A stretch of 52,087 bases of DNA from NCBI GenBank assembly GCA_045117995.1, contig JBGUOH010000002.1, positions 1 to 52,087 on the forward strand. The letters run 5' to 3'. Shown here piece by piece: positions 16,504 to 25,279 of this stretch (the stretch's first letter is position 1; each line of letters begins with the position of its first letter). The position numbers and the translations under genes were made by a program. The DNA is from RUG14515 sp045117995 (GTDB taxonomy: Bacteria > Bacillota_I > Bacilli_A > RFN20 > CAG-826). The notes under the pieces are model-generated. The model made no database searches, was not told the DNA's origin, and was given only the letters and a program-made list of their open reading frames with translations.

Positions 16504-16538
16504 AAGCACAGTGAGAGCAAAACTGTGCTTTTCTTTTT
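16504..16538 (+). terminator. Rho-independent terminator
   Basis: AAGCACAGT / ACTGTGCTT stem, then TTCTTTTT. Confidence 0.85.
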
Positions 16539-16625
16539 GCCTCAAAAGTAGTGTTTTTTACCTAGAATTATCAAAAACCCGTATAGCAAGATTGTCTTTT
16601 TAGCGAAGCGCATTGATACACTTAG

Positions 16626-16662
16626 GCGTAATGTGTATATATGCATATGCATTACACATCGC
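16626..16662. repeat. Inverted repeat in intergenic region
   Basis: GCG-TA-ATGTGTA (16626-16637) pairs with TACACAT-CGC (16653-16662) around a loop TATATGCATATGCAT that is itself partly palindromic. No T-run follows, so it is more likely an operator or RNA hairpin than a terminator. The rest of the 286-bp gap holds the terminator above and a weak TTGATT / TATCGT promoter pair. Confidence 0.5.
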
Positions 16663-16762
16663 TAGATTAGTAACATTTGTAACCCTAGTTTCCTTGATTA
16701 CGCGTGCGTTTTTTGGTATCGTTTATGCAAAATTTATATCCTAAAGAAAGAAAAGAGCTTAT

Positions 16763-19450
16763 ATGATTAAGATTCGGAAAACACTCATTGTAGGCATAGC
16801 TGCTCTCCTCGGAGCGGTCAGCCTTTCCGCGTGCGATCTCCCTACAAGCCTCGCGGGTTCATCATCTAGCGACGAATCATCACAAGTTGAGCAAAAGTTC
16901 CTTGTCGATATTGCCGCCACAAGCAATAAAGCCAACTACGAAGTTGGTGAATCATTAGACATCGTTGTTAAAGCGCATTACTCTGATGGTTCTTATAAAG
17001 AAGTCACAGATTACCAAGTCAGTGGTTTCTATAGTGAAAATTCTGGCGTTCAATCCGTCACCATTAGCTATCAAGGCAAAGTTACTATCCTTAACGTTTA
17101 TGTCAATCCAAAGCCTGTCGTTTTGGAAAACATTACCGTTATCGATAACAAAGCTGCAACTGGTTATGAAATTGATGACGAATTAGATATTAAAGTCACT
17201 GCTAATTATTCTGATGGTACAACAGTTGAATTAACTGATTACGACGTGACCACATTTGATAACCAAAACGCTGGTCAACAAGAATTAGTGGTTACTTTCC
17301 AAGACAAAACCGCAAATGTCACTGTTACCGTTAATCCAAAACCAATCGTTTTAACCGGTATTACAGTTACTGATAACCAAGCTGAAAATGGCTACGAAAT
17401 CGGTGATACATTAGATATTACCGTTATCGCTACTTACTCTGACGGTCACACTGAAGAACTTGAAAGTGGTGCATATGCTGTTTCAGGTTATAACAACTTA
17501 ACAAGTGGTGAACAAACCTTAGTGGTCACATATAACGGTGAAGTCTTTGAATTAGGTGTCACAGTTAATCCTGCTAAGTTAGTGAAAATCGAAGTCGTTG
17601 ATAACAAAGCCGAAACAGGTTACGAATTCGACGATGAATTAGACTTAACAGTTACTGCTTTCTACACTGATAATTCCGAAGTCATTATTAAAGACTACGA
17701 AGTTACAGGCTACAATGACGAATTAGCGGGCAACCAAGAACTCACAGTTACATTCGAAGATGCGACTGCTAACGTTACAGTATTTGTTAAAGCAAATACA
17801 TTCCCAGTTACGCCTTTAGAAACATTCGTTAACGAAAAAGATGTTTGGGTCAATGTTCCTCTCCCATATGGTACAGGCACATGGACAAATGGTACAGCCC
17901 AAGACGCGCAATTTGGTTTAGGTTTCCACGCTGAAACACCAGATACTGCTTCTACCACAATTGATACTAAATATGCCAAGGTGTTAGAAGAAGATGGTTG
18001 GACAGTTAGTAGAACTAATACCACATACAAAGCACGCAAGGGTAACGCAGTTATTAACTTCCGTACCCGTCGTAAAGTCTTCTCCTTTGACTTATTCGTC
18101 ACAGGCGAACCAAGACCAGTTTACGCTGAAAGCTTTGTGTTAAGAGGTCCAGCTACTCTTGCCAAAGGCAGAACAACAACTCTTAACATTAAATACACAC
18201 CAATCAACGCTAACCAAGCTCCATATTCATGGACCTCTAGCGATGACAGCATCGCGACAGTCGACAATACCGGTTTAGTAACCGCTATTGAAATTGGTAC
18301 AGTCACAATTACAGCCGTTGCTAAAAACGCTAACCAAGAAGACATCAGTGCGAAATACACACTCGAAGTCATTGAACAACCAAGTGATTCCTGGACAATC
18401 ATGCTCTACCTCTGTGGTTCTAACTTAGAAAGTGACTATGGTGCCGCTAGTGAAGATATCCAAGAAGCCTTAGATGTTGCCAATCAACCAGATGATGTCA
18501 ACATCCTCTTTGAAACAGGTGGTACAACCTACTGGCACAATTCTCAAATTGATAGGAACAAATTATGCCGTTTCCACGCTAATAATGGTAACCTCGTCCT
18601 AGACGAAAAAGTTGCTAAAGCTAACATGGGTAGTGCGACAACATTATCCTCCTACATCAACTGGGGTATTGAAAATTACCCAGCTGAAAAGTACGGTGTC
18701 ATCTTATGGAACCACGGTGGTGCTTTAGATGGTGTTTGCTTCGATGACAACTTCGGTGGTGATGGTTTAACCGCTTCTGAAGTCGTTGCAGCAATGAACA
18801 CAGTCTTCAATAAGAATGGTGATAACAAATTAGAATTCATCGGTTATGATGCTTGCTTAATGGGCTGCCAAGATATCGCTGAATTCAACGCTCCATATTT
18901 CAACTACATGGTCAGTTCAGAAGAAACTGAAAATGGTGATGGTTGGGATTATGAAGGTTGGATTGATGATGTTTATGCACACAAATCAACAGAAGAAATC
19001 TTAGGCGAATGCTGCAGATCCTTCGTTGACCAATATGGCAATTATCAAAACGATCAAACCCTTTCCGTTTTAGATCTTTCTATGATGGAAAACTACTTCA
19101 CAAAATTTGAAGCTTTCGCTGCGGCGATTAAGTCCAAAGCAAAGAGCAATCTCAGTTCCTTCAAGAGTCTCCTTAAGACCGCAAAGAGCTACTACGGCGT
19201 TGATTCTTATGGCTTAATTGATGCTTATGATGCCTTAACCAAGATTAAAGCTAACAGCACATATGCTCAATATGCGACATCAATCCAAGAAGCGATGGAT
19301 GCCTTCAATGACTTAGTCATCTATAACGCTAAGGGTGGTTCTGCTGGTAGATCATACGGCTTAGCCTTACACGCCTGTGTTGGCTACTGGGGTAGTGATT
19401 ATCCAGAAAGTGAAACACACTTCAATACTTGGAGAAGCATCTTCTTCTAA
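16763..19450 (+). CDS. Clostripain-family (C11) protease lipoprotein with Ig-like repeats (895 aa)
   Basis: Lipoprotein signal with lipobox LSAC, a short Ser-rich linker, then four Big_3-type repeats of about 75 residues (45-345; each with a V-D-N-K-A-x-x-G-Y-E opening and a YSDG or YTDN turn), a region of about 90 unknown residues, and a Big_2-like domain (about 455-535, ATLAKGRTTTLNIKYTP). The catalytic domain follows: WTIMLYLCGSNLE, H651 in WNHGG and C698 in GYDACLMG form the clostripain His-Cys dyad. Known specificity in the family is for Arg/Lys. Probably a cell-surface protease acting on host or peer proteins; the repeats hold it off the membrane. Confidence 0.9.
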   Translation: MIKIRKTLIVGIAALLGAVSLSACDLPTSLAGSSSSDESSQVEQKFLVDIAATSNKANYEVGESLDIVVKAHYSDGSYKEVTDYQVSGFYSENSGVQSVTISYQGKVTILNVYVNPKPVVLENITVIDNKAATGYEIDDELDIKVTANYSDGTTVELTDYDVTTFDNQNAGQQELVVTFQDKTANVTVTVNPKPIVLTGITVTDNQAENGYEIGDTLDITVIATYSDGHTEELESGAYAVSGYNNLTSGEQTLVVTYNGEVFELGVTVNPAKLVKIEVVDNKAETGYEFDDELDLTVTAFYTDNSEVIIKDYEVTGYNDELAGNQELTVTFEDATANVTVFVKANTFPVTPLETFVNEKDVWVNVPLPYGTGTWTNGTAQDAQFGLGFHAETPDTASTTIDTKYAKVLEEDGWTVSRTNTTYKARKGNAVINFRTRRKVFSFDLFVTGEPRPVYAESFVLRGPATLAKGRTTTLNIKYTPINANQAPYSWTSSDDSIATVDNTGLVTAIEIGTVTITAVAKNANQEDISAKYTLEVIEQPSDSWTIMLYLCGSNLESDYGAASEDIQEALDVANQPDDVNILFETGGTTYWHNSQIDRNKLCRFHANNGNLVLDEKVAKANMGSATTLSSYINWGIENYPAEKYGVILWNHGGALDGVCFDDNFGGDGLTASEVVAAMNTVFNKNGDNKLEFIGYDACLMGCQDIAEFNAPYFNYMVSSEETENGDGWDYEGWIDDVYAHKSTEEILGECCRSFVDQYGNYQNDQTLSVLDLSMMENYFTKFEAFAAAIKSKAKSNLSSFKSLLKTAKSYYGVDSYGLIDAYDALTKIKANSTYAQYATSIQEAMDAFNDLVIYNAKGGSAGRSYGLALHACVGYWGSDYPESETHFNTWRSIFF

Positions 19451-19473
19451 TTGAAGAAAACTTAATTAATAAA

Positions 19474-19502
19474 GACTCTACAATTACTTTGTAGAGTTTT
19501 TT
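19474..19502 (+). terminator. Rho-independent terminator
   Basis: ACTCTACAA / TTGTAGAGT stem with T6. Confidence 0.88.
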
Positions 19503-19552
19503 ATTTGCCCATGTTAAACTAAAAACGAACTTAAACATAGTGAGGTTTAGAT

Positions 19553-20455
19553 ATGGAAATTTTTGAAATTGCTTTAGATAATGGTTTAAAAGTTAAAGGC
19601 GCTAAATGGTTGATTAATGATGGCAAAGCCAATTACGTCTTTATCACTGGTATGCAAGAATACGCCACTCGTTATGCCCGCTTAGCGGAGTATCTTAACA
19701 AGCAAGGTATCAACGTTTGGATCTTAGATCATTTCGGTCAAGGACTTAACGCTCCAACAGAAGACGATTTACAAAAATGGCCAAGAAATGCCTTTGATTA
19801 TATAGTCGATGCTTTATACCTCACAATATTGGAAGCAAAGAAGAACGGACTACCAACAATTCAAGGTGGTCACTCCATGGGTTCTTTTACCACACAAGCA
19901 AGATTAGAGAAATATCCATTAGCCGCTGATAAAACGCTCATCATTGGTAGTAATGGTGGTCAAGCTGGCTTAATGTCTATTGCCGCTTTCTTAGCAAAGC
20001 TACTCGTTCATAAATCTAACTGGGATAAGCCAAATAAGTTCTTCACAAACCTTGGTTTAGGCCCATACAATAAACAAATCAAAAACCCAAGAACCGCAGT
20101 GGACTGGCTATCCTACAATGAGGCTAATGTCGATGCTTATGTCAAAGACCCATATCTTGGTCATATGAATACCGGTGGCTTCTGGAGAGAATTCTTAAAA
20201 GGCATGGCCCAAATTTGGAAAAAGAAGAACATGAAGAAAGTGGATAAGAATGAAATTATCTACATTACTTCTGGTGAAGATGATCCAGTTGGTCAAAACG
20301 GCAAAGGTGTAAAATGGTTAGAATCCGCCTATAAAAAATTAGGAATTAATAACGTCACTTTAAAACTCTATCCTCATATGCGCCATGAGATTCATAACGA
20401 AGACGACTATCTCAAGGTTTACGAGGACTGGGCTAATTACATCTTAAGTAAATAG
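19553..20455 (+). CDS. Alpha/beta hydrolase, monoacylglycerol-lipase-like (300 aa)
   Basis: Serine hydrolase of the S33/PldB group. S108 lies in GHSMG, the acid is D243 or D244 in GEDDPVG, and the base is a His of MRHEIHNE (278 or 281). The FGQGLNAPTEDD stretch matches the loop after strand 4 in lysophospholipase L2-like proteins. Expected substrates are mono- or lysolipids. No signal peptide, so it acts at the inner face or in the cytosol. GAGG precedes the ATG. Followed by two genes that also suggest lipid or glycan acylation. Confidence 0.85.
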   Translation: MEIFEIALDNGLKVKGAKWLINDGKANYVFITGMQEYATRYARLAEYLNKQGINVWILDHFGQGLNAPTEDDLQKWPRNAFDYIVDALYLTILEAKKNGLPTIQGGHSMGSFTTQARLEKYPLAADKTLIIGSNGGQAGLMSIAAFLAKLLVHKSNWDKPNKFFTNLGLGPYNKQIKNPRTAVDWLSYNEANVDAYVKDPYLGHMNTGGFWREFLKGMAQIWKKKNMKKVDKNEIIYITSGEDDPVGQNGKGVKWLESAYKKLGINNVTLKLYPHMRHEIHNEDDYLKVYEDWANYILSK

Positions 20456-20518
20456 TCTCACTTACACATAAAATAAAATGCTTTTTAGTATACCCTGTGG
20501 TACACTAATTTCGCTGTT

Positions 20519-21334
20519 ATGGAAGAACAAGTTAAATTAGGTGCATTTGAAAAGCGTATCCATGAGATTGATTTCATTCGTGGTCTCCTCATGGTTTTAG
20601 TGGTTCTTGACCACCTTTTCAACTTACTCATGTCTTTTAACAAAGGCTGGGCAGGAGATGCACAAACCCAACCGTTCTATACCATTTATCAAGTCGCTCA
20701 TTTCTATTGGACTAATCCAGTGAGAACTGGTGTCCGTTGGCTCTGTTTAGCGGGTTTCTGTTTTGTCAGTGGTATTTCTTGTGCCTTCTCTAAAAACAAC
20801 TGGAAAAGAGCCGCACAAATGCTTGGTTTATGGCTCATTATTCTTATTGGTTCAAATATCCTTGAGCTTTGCCGCACTTCCTTTGACTGGCAGTTCGGTG
20901 TCAAAAGCTTCAAGGTTGATTTTAATATTATCGGTGTTCTAGCCTGGTCAACTTTCATCTATTGTTTTGTCCAAAAGAAGAGTTGGAAGTGGTTACTGGT
21001 TATTGGCATTATTGGCTTATTACTCCATCCAATCTGTGTCATCCTTTCTCAGACAGAGTGGGGCAAGAACATCTATGTACCACCTCTATGGGAACCAAAC
21101 CGTGATAAGTTCGTGTTCGCGGACCATATGCCATTATTCCCATATCTTGGTTTCTTCTTCGGTGGCGCGCTTCTTTCCAAATTCACTTATAGTGTGGAAA
21201 GAAAAAGCTATTTCAAACGTCATGAATTCGAAAGACCAATTTGTTTTGTTGGTCGTCACTCGTTAATTATTTATATCAGTCACTTCTTATTATTGATTGG
21301 TATCTTTTCACTCGTGGGGTTATTTATCAAATGA
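20519..21334 (+). CDS. DUF1624 / heparan-alpha-glucosaminide acetyltransferase-like membrane protein (271 aa)
   Basis: The N-terminal EIDFIRGLLMVLVVLDHLFN is the hallmark of the DUF1624 (HGSNAT catalytic-like) family; six to seven membrane segments follow, and the C-terminus has the PICFVGRHSLIIYISHF motif. Known: members move acyl groups across or onto substrates at the membrane. An extended -10 TGTGGTACACT ends at 20506, giving only a 6-nt leader. It ends in ATGA overlap with the ligase gene, so the two are coupled. Confidence 0.85.
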   Translation: MEEQVKLGAFEKRIHEIDFIRGLLMVLVVLDHLFNLLMSFNKGWAGDAQTQPFYTIYQVAHFYWTNPVRTGVRWLCLAGFCFVSGISCAFSKNNWKRAAQMLGLWLIILIGSNILELCRTSFDWQFGVKSFKVDFNIIGVLAWSTFIYCFVQKKSWKWLLVIGIIGLLLHPICVILSQTEWGKNIYVPPLWEPNRDKFVFADHMPLFPYLGFFFGGALLSKFTYSVERKSYFKRHEFERPICFVGRHSLIIYISHFLLLIGIFSLVGLFIK

Positions 21335-22986
21335 TGACAGAATATACAATGTATGAAGCATTAAAAGAGGCCACGAATAAGTGTCCTCATGATCTCGCTC
21401 TTTATTACGAAGGGAAGAGAATCTCTTTTAAAACACTTTTAAAGCGTGTCGATATGACCGCGGATATCCTTTATAACAAATTAGGAATTAGAGAAAACGA
21501 TGTTATCGTGATCGCTCAACCAAACATTCCTGAAACAATTGTGCTTTTCTACGCGATTAATAAAATCGGTGCCACAAGTAACTTAATCCATCCATTCACT
21601 CCATTTAACCAAGTGAAACAAATCATGGATAAGACACACACTAAAGTGGCGTTCCTTTTCGAACAAAGAATCGCTAAAGAAGTGAAACAATATCGTGAAA
21701 TCGCTGACCAAATATACGTTACACGTATCGAAGACGATTTGCCTTTATTCTCCAAGTTCATCTATCACAACTTCATGAACTTCAGAATTCGTAAGAAATT
21801 AGGTAAGTTGCCCGCTAGATTTAAATTCAATGGTTTCAAATATACATATCAGTTAAAGCCAACTGGTAAAGAAGTACCTGTGGCTAAAGCGGATAAGAAT
21901 AGATGCTCTGTTTTATTGCATAGTGGTTCCACAACTGGTAAGCCAAAAACCATCTGCTTAAGCGACTATGCCTTTAACTATATTTCTCAATACGCTTATT
22001 CCTTCTTAGCGGTCAAACCAGAAGAGATGAGAGGACATAAGATGCTTAGTGTTTTACCAAGCTTCCATGGCTTTGGTTTATGCATGACCATGCACGCACC
22101 TCTCGCTAATGGCTTCTCATCTATCTTAGTTCCTAAGTTTAAAGCGGAAAAAGTCACTAAAGTGATGAATAAAACTAAGCTCACATGTATGTGCGGTGTG
22201 CCAACAATCTACGAGAAATTGCTTCAAGAGCCAAAGTTTGTTAATTCTAAAAGCTTAAAATACTTACATTGCTGCTTCTGTGGCGGTGATTCAATGCCTG
22301 CTGATCTAGAAGATAGATTTAATCAAACCATGGCTAAAGCGGGCTCAAAATGCCGTTTATTCCAAGGATATGGCTTAACTGAGGCTATCGCAGTTAACTG
22401 TGTGAATACATTTAACGCTAATCGTAAGGGTTCCTTAGGTAAAGCTATGCCAGAAGCGACATTTAAAGTCGTTGATGAAAAAGGTAGTGAAGTCCCACGT
22501 GGTGAATTAGGCGAAATCATCATTAAAAGTGGGGCAATTATGCTCGGCTATTATCAAGATGAAGAAGCCACTAAAAACTGCTTAAAAGATGGTTATCTAT
22601 ATACAGGTGACCTTGGTTATATGGATGAAGATGATTTCATCTTCTTCAAGCAACGTAAAAAGAGAGTGGTGAAAGTCTCTGGTGTTGCTGTCTTCCCAAG
22701 TGAAGTCGAACAACTAATTGAAACAATGCCAGAAGTCTCCGCTTGTGCGGCTATCCGTATTCCTGACGAAAAATTACAGAACTCATTGAAAGTCTTTGTC
22801 GTTGCTAAGGTGTTTGATGAAACGGCAATGAAAGAAAAGATCCTTGAGACATGTCGTAAATATCTCATTAGATGGTCAGTTCCAACTGAAATCGAATTTA
22901 GAGACGAACTACCTTTAACAATGCTCGGTAAAGTAAACTTTAGAGTGCTGCAAGAGGAAGAAGACAAAAAACGTGGACTGTTATGA
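21331..22986 (+). CDS. AMP-forming acyl-CoA synthetase/ligase (551 aa)
   Basis: ANL superfamily enzyme. Seen: phosphate loop HSGSTTGKPK, GYGLTEAIAVN (A5), YTGDLGYMDEDDFIFF (A7), KRVVKVSGVAVFPSEVEQ (A8 hinge) and a C-terminal LTMLGKVNFR lysine (A10), all intact. It activates a carboxylate as acyl-AMP and passes it to CoA or another thiol; the substrate cannot be read from the sequence, a fatty acid being likeliest. The ATG at 21331 overlaps the DUF1624 stop (ATGATG); an upstream in-frame start inside that gene is rejected. The neighbourhood suggests acyl supply for membrane acylation. Confidence 0.88.
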   Translation: MMTEYTMYEALKEATNKCPHDLALYYEGKRISFKTLLKRVDMTADILYNKLGIRENDVIVIAQPNIPETIVLFYAINKIGATSNLIHPFTPFNQVKQIMDKTHTKVAFLFEQRIAKEVKQYREIADQIYVTRIEDDLPLFSKFIYHNFMNFRIRKKLGKLPARFKFNGFKYTYQLKPTGKEVPVAKADKNRCSVLLHSGSTTGKPKTICLSDYAFNYISQYAYSFLAVKPEEMRGHKMLSVLPSFHGFGLCMTMHAPLANGFSSILVPKFKAEKVTKVMNKTKLTCMCGVPTIYEKLLQEPKFVNSKSLKYLHCCFCGGDSMPADLEDRFNQTMAKAGSKCRLFQGYGLTEAIAVNCVNTFNANRKGSLGKAMPEATFKVVDEKGSEVPRGELGEIIIKSGAIMLGYYQDEEATKNCLKDGYLYTGDLGYMDEDDFIFFKQRKKRVVKVSGVAVFPSEVEQLIETMPEVSACAAIRIPDEKLQNSLKVFVVAKVFDETAMKEKILETCRKYLIRWSVPTEIEFRDELPLTMLGKVNFRVLQEEEDKKRGLL

Positions 22987-22992
22987 TATAAT
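22984..22992 (+). promoter_or_regulatory. Extended -10 promoter of tRNA-Leu
   Basis: TGATATAAT overlapping the stop of the ligase gene; the tRNA starts 12 nt further on. Confidence 0.75.
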
Positions 22993-23003
22993 AGCAGTCA
23001 CAT

Positions 23004-23088
23004 GTGGTCATGGCGGAATTGGTAGACGCGCTGGTCTCAGAAGCCAGTGAGGAAACTCATGGAAGTTCGAGTCTTCTTGGCCACACCA
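23004..23088 (+). tRNA. tRNA-Leu(CAG)
   Basis: Acceptor GTGGTCA pairs with TGGCCAC; anticodon loop CTCAGAA; long variable arm TGAGGAAACTCA as expected of a class II tRNA; CCA is encoded. The following gene starts 16 nt later. Confidence 0.95.
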
Positions 23089-23103
23089 ATTTAATAAACA
23101 ATT

Positions 23104-23577
23104 ATGAAAAAAGAATATAGAAGAGTTGTTGGTGGATCTATTCCAGGCGGTATTGCCGCGATCATTTTAGCGTTTATCTTTTATGGTTCACTAGTGGTCT
23201 ATTTTGCCTTTGGCAAAGAAAAAGATTCAAGCGTAGCTCTTATCGTTCTAGGTGGCGTTGCCCCAGTCCTTTGTCTAGCCTTTATTGCCTTAGGCATCTT
23301 CCTTATTGTCCAAGATGTTAAAAGAAAAACAATCATTAAGAAAGGCACTAAAAGACAATGCCAGATTTTAGAACTATTCGCTAGACATGTCCGTTATGTT
23401 GATTCATATCATATGGTAGCCACTTATAAAGGTGATTCAGGTCGTCTTTACAAAGTAAATTGTCCGCTTTCAAAAGAACAATACCAATCTTTAGCTAAAG
23501 GTTATGTCTTTGATTGCATCGTTTATAAAGAAGATTGCTCTTTTGAATTAAGCGATGTTAGCCAAGCTCATAGATAA
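23104..23577 (+). CDS. Membrane protein, DUF3592-like (157 aa)
   Basis: Two membrane segments (about 13-36 and 44-68) followed by a cytosolic or external 85-residue beta-rich domain (CQILELFARHVRYVDSYHMVATYKG). The layout recalls DUF3592 proteins, but the match is only by eye. Function unknown. It sits between tRNA-Leu and the Nudix gene (2-nt gap) and is probably cotranscribed with both. Confidence 0.6.
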   Translation: MKKEYRRVVGGSIPGGIAAIILAFIFYGSLVVYFAFGKEKDSSVALIVLGGVAPVLCLAFIALGIFLIVQDVKRKTIIKKGTKRQCQILELFARHVRYVDSYHMVATYKGDSGRLYKVNCPLSKEQYQSLAKGYVFDCIVYKEDCSFELSDVSQAHR

Positions 23578-23579
23578 TT

Positions 23580-24038
23580 ATGAAAATCGACCGTTATTCA
23601 ACATGCTGTTATTTAAAGAAAGATGAGCAATATCTTCTTCTTTTCCGTAACAAAAAGAAAAACGATTATAACAAAGGTAAATGGATTGGTGTCGGTGGTG
23701 GTCTAGAGAATAACGAAACACCAGATGAATGCGCCATCCGTGAAGTTAAAGAAGAAACAGGTTTAGATGTTCATAGTTTAAAATGCGCTGGTGAAGTGGA
23801 CTTCATCTATGATAGATACTTTGAAAAGATGTACATCTATGAAATCACTGATTTCTCAGGAGATATTATTGATTGTAACGAAGGTGAACTTAGATGGATT
23901 CCTATTAAAGAAATCTTTAATTACCCAATGTGGGAAGGCGATAAAGTATTCCTACCTTTATTAATAAATCATGAATCATATTTCAGAATTAGACTGACCT
24001 ATGAAAACGATATTTTGATAAATGCGCAAAAATATTAA
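23580..24038 (+). CDS. Nudix hydrolase, MutT-like (152 aa)
   Basis: Complete Nudix box G-x5-E-x7-REVKEETGL (GGGLENNETPDECAIREV continuing KEETGLDV). The N-terminus YSTCCYLKKDEQYLLLFRN and the later GELRWIPIKEI fit 8-oxo-dGTP diphosphatase-like MutT proteins. Expected to hydrolyse nucleoside diphosphate derivatives to sanitise the pool. Two nt after the preceding gene. Confidence 0.9.
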   Translation: MKIDRYSTCCYLKKDEQYLLLFRNKKKNDYNKGKWIGVGGGLENNETPDECAIREVKEETGLDVHSLKCAGEVDFIYDRYFEKMYIYEITDFSGDIIDCNEGELRWIPIKEIFNYPMWEGDKVFLPLLINHESYFRIRLTYENDILINAQKY

Positions 24039-24088
24039 TAAAAAAGATGATTATTTAAAATATTTATGTAATAATAACAAAGCGCGCT

Positions 24089-24162
24089 AGGGGTGTAGCA
24101 CAATGGCAGTGCAACGGTCTCCAAAACCGCTGATGCGAGTTCGATTCTTGTCACCCCTGCCA
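24089..24162 (+). tRNA. tRNA-Trp(CCA)
   Basis: Acceptor AGGGGTG / CACCCCT, anticodon loop CTCCAAA, CCA encoded. The presence of a CCA anticodon and ordinary UGA stops in this window argue for the standard code. A TTATGTAATAAT extended -10 lies just upstream (24064-24075). Confidence 0.95.
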
Positions 24163-24173
24163 TATAAGGATTT

Positions 24174-24202
24174 AACATTCTGGTAACACAGGATGTTTTT
24201 TC
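24174..24202 (+). terminator. Terminator after tRNA-Trp
   Basis: AACATTCTG / CAGGATGTT stem, 6-nt loop, then T-run. Confidence 0.8.
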
Positions 24203-24211
24203 TTTATCATC

Positions 24212-24254
24212 TTGACACAATTGCTATCTATTAGTAATATACCTATTAGTAATA
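24212..24254 (+). promoter_or_regulatory. Promoter with twin palindromic PadR operators
   Basis: TTGACA (24212-24217), 17-bp spacer, TAATAT (24235-24240). Two copies of CTATTAGTAATA (24228-24239 and 24243-24254) lie 15 bp apart; each contains the 11-bp palindrome TATTA-G-TAATA. One covers the -10 and the other the start site, a layout suited to autorepression by the PadR protein encoded next. Confidence 0.75.
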
Positions 24255-24270
24255 CGAGAAGGAGAAGATT

Positions 24271-24891
24271 ATGGAATATATCATCCTAAGCATGCTTCTA
24301 TGCAAAGCAATGACTGTTTACGAAATAAGAAACTACATTATTAAGAACTTAACAACTGTTTGTAGTAATAGTTTAGGTAGTATCCAAACCGCAATTAAAA
24401 AGATGTTATCTAAAGGATATATTGAAGTAAATGAATATGTTGAAAATGGCTTAAATAAAAAGAAATATAGCATCACTGATAAAGGCTTAACGGAATATAA
24501 GAAATGGATAGGCACCCCAATCAATCTCTCTAAGATGACCAATATGGAAGAAAGCAAATTATTCTTCCTAGGCGTCGCCCCAAAAGAAAAACGTATCACA
24601 TTCCTAGTGACCCTAAATAAAGATCTTGAAGAACAATTACAGGCGTTAACCGCGATTCAAGAGTTTGCCTTAAACGCCAAAGAAGCCGTTATCAAAGATA
24701 ACATTTCAAATATTTCTAAAGAAAGTAAATATGTAAATAATCTTCTATCCGTTTCTAATGAAAAAGATTTAAGTGCTGTTTTGCTTAATACATATGACTA
24801 TCAAATGTCATTACTTAAATACGGCATCGAAAGAACTAAATTTGATTTAGCTTTTTACAAAAACCTTCTAAAAGAAGAAAGGAATAGATAA
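24271..24891 (+). CDS. PadR-family transcriptional regulator (206 aa)
   Basis: Residues 1-85 form the PadR winged helix (MEYIILSMLLCKAMTVYEIR ... IKKMLSKGYIEVNEYVEN with the wing KKKYSITDKGLTEY); residues 95-200 form the Vir_act_alpha_C-like helical tail used for dimerisation. Known PadR proteins repress their own operon until a ligand binds. GGAGAAG is 6 nt before the ATG. The gene is followed at 2-nt spacing by a membrane protein gene, the probable target. Confidence 0.88.
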   Translation: MEYIILSMLLCKAMTVYEIRNYIIKNLTTVCSNSLGSIQTAIKKMLSKGYIEVNEYVENGLNKKKYSITDKGLTEYKKWIGTPINLSKMTNMEESKLFFLGVAPKEKRITFLVTLNKDLEEQLQALTAIQEFALNAKEAVIKDNISNISKESKYVNNLLSVSNEKDLSAVLLNTYDYQMSLLKYGIERTKFDLAFYKNLLKEERNR

Positions 24892-24893
24892 AT

Positions 24894-25277
24894 ATGCAAG
24901 TTTTAGCGTTTATTGGAGCAGCATTGCTCGCTACTGTTATTGTTATGTCAATTTTATTAATATGTGGTTTACCTTTAGGGGAATTTTCTATGGGTGGAAG
25001 ATTTGGTAAAATCTGGCCTCCTAAGATTAGACTTCTTGGTGTTACGCAGTTATTAACTCAAATGTTTGCTCTATATATCATCCTTGCTGCGGGTACGGGT
25101 ATTCCTTATTTTATTAACTACACAGTCACAAGAGTCATTTGTTTTGTGTTTGCAGTTTTCTTCTTTGGTAATACATTCTTAAATATCATTTCTCCAAGCA
25201 AGAAAGAAAAGTTTGTGATGACACCAATGTCACTTATCTCCGCGGTTTGTTTCCTAGTAGTGGGGATCTTAATGTAA
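24894..25277 (+). CDS. Four-helix membrane protein in the PadR operon (127 aa)
   Basis: Four hydrophobic segments across 127 residues, with a short GRFGKIWPPKIR loop after the first. No family recognised with confidence. Cotranscribed with the PadR regulator (2-nt gap) and the GNAT gene (2-nt gap), so it is probably made in response to the PadR ligand. Confidence 0.65.
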   Translation: MQVLAFIGAALLATVIVMSILLICGLPLGEFSMGGRFGKIWPPKIRLLGVTQLLTQMFALYIILAAGTGIPYFINYTVTRVICFVFAVFFFGNTFLNIISPSKKEKFVMTPMSLISAVCFLVVGILM

Positions 25278-25279
25278 TC

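Noticed and set aside
17710..18402. Two long minus-strand frames inside the clostripain-like gene
   Set aside because: Antisense shadows; the plus frame has clear Ig-like repeats and catalytic motifs.
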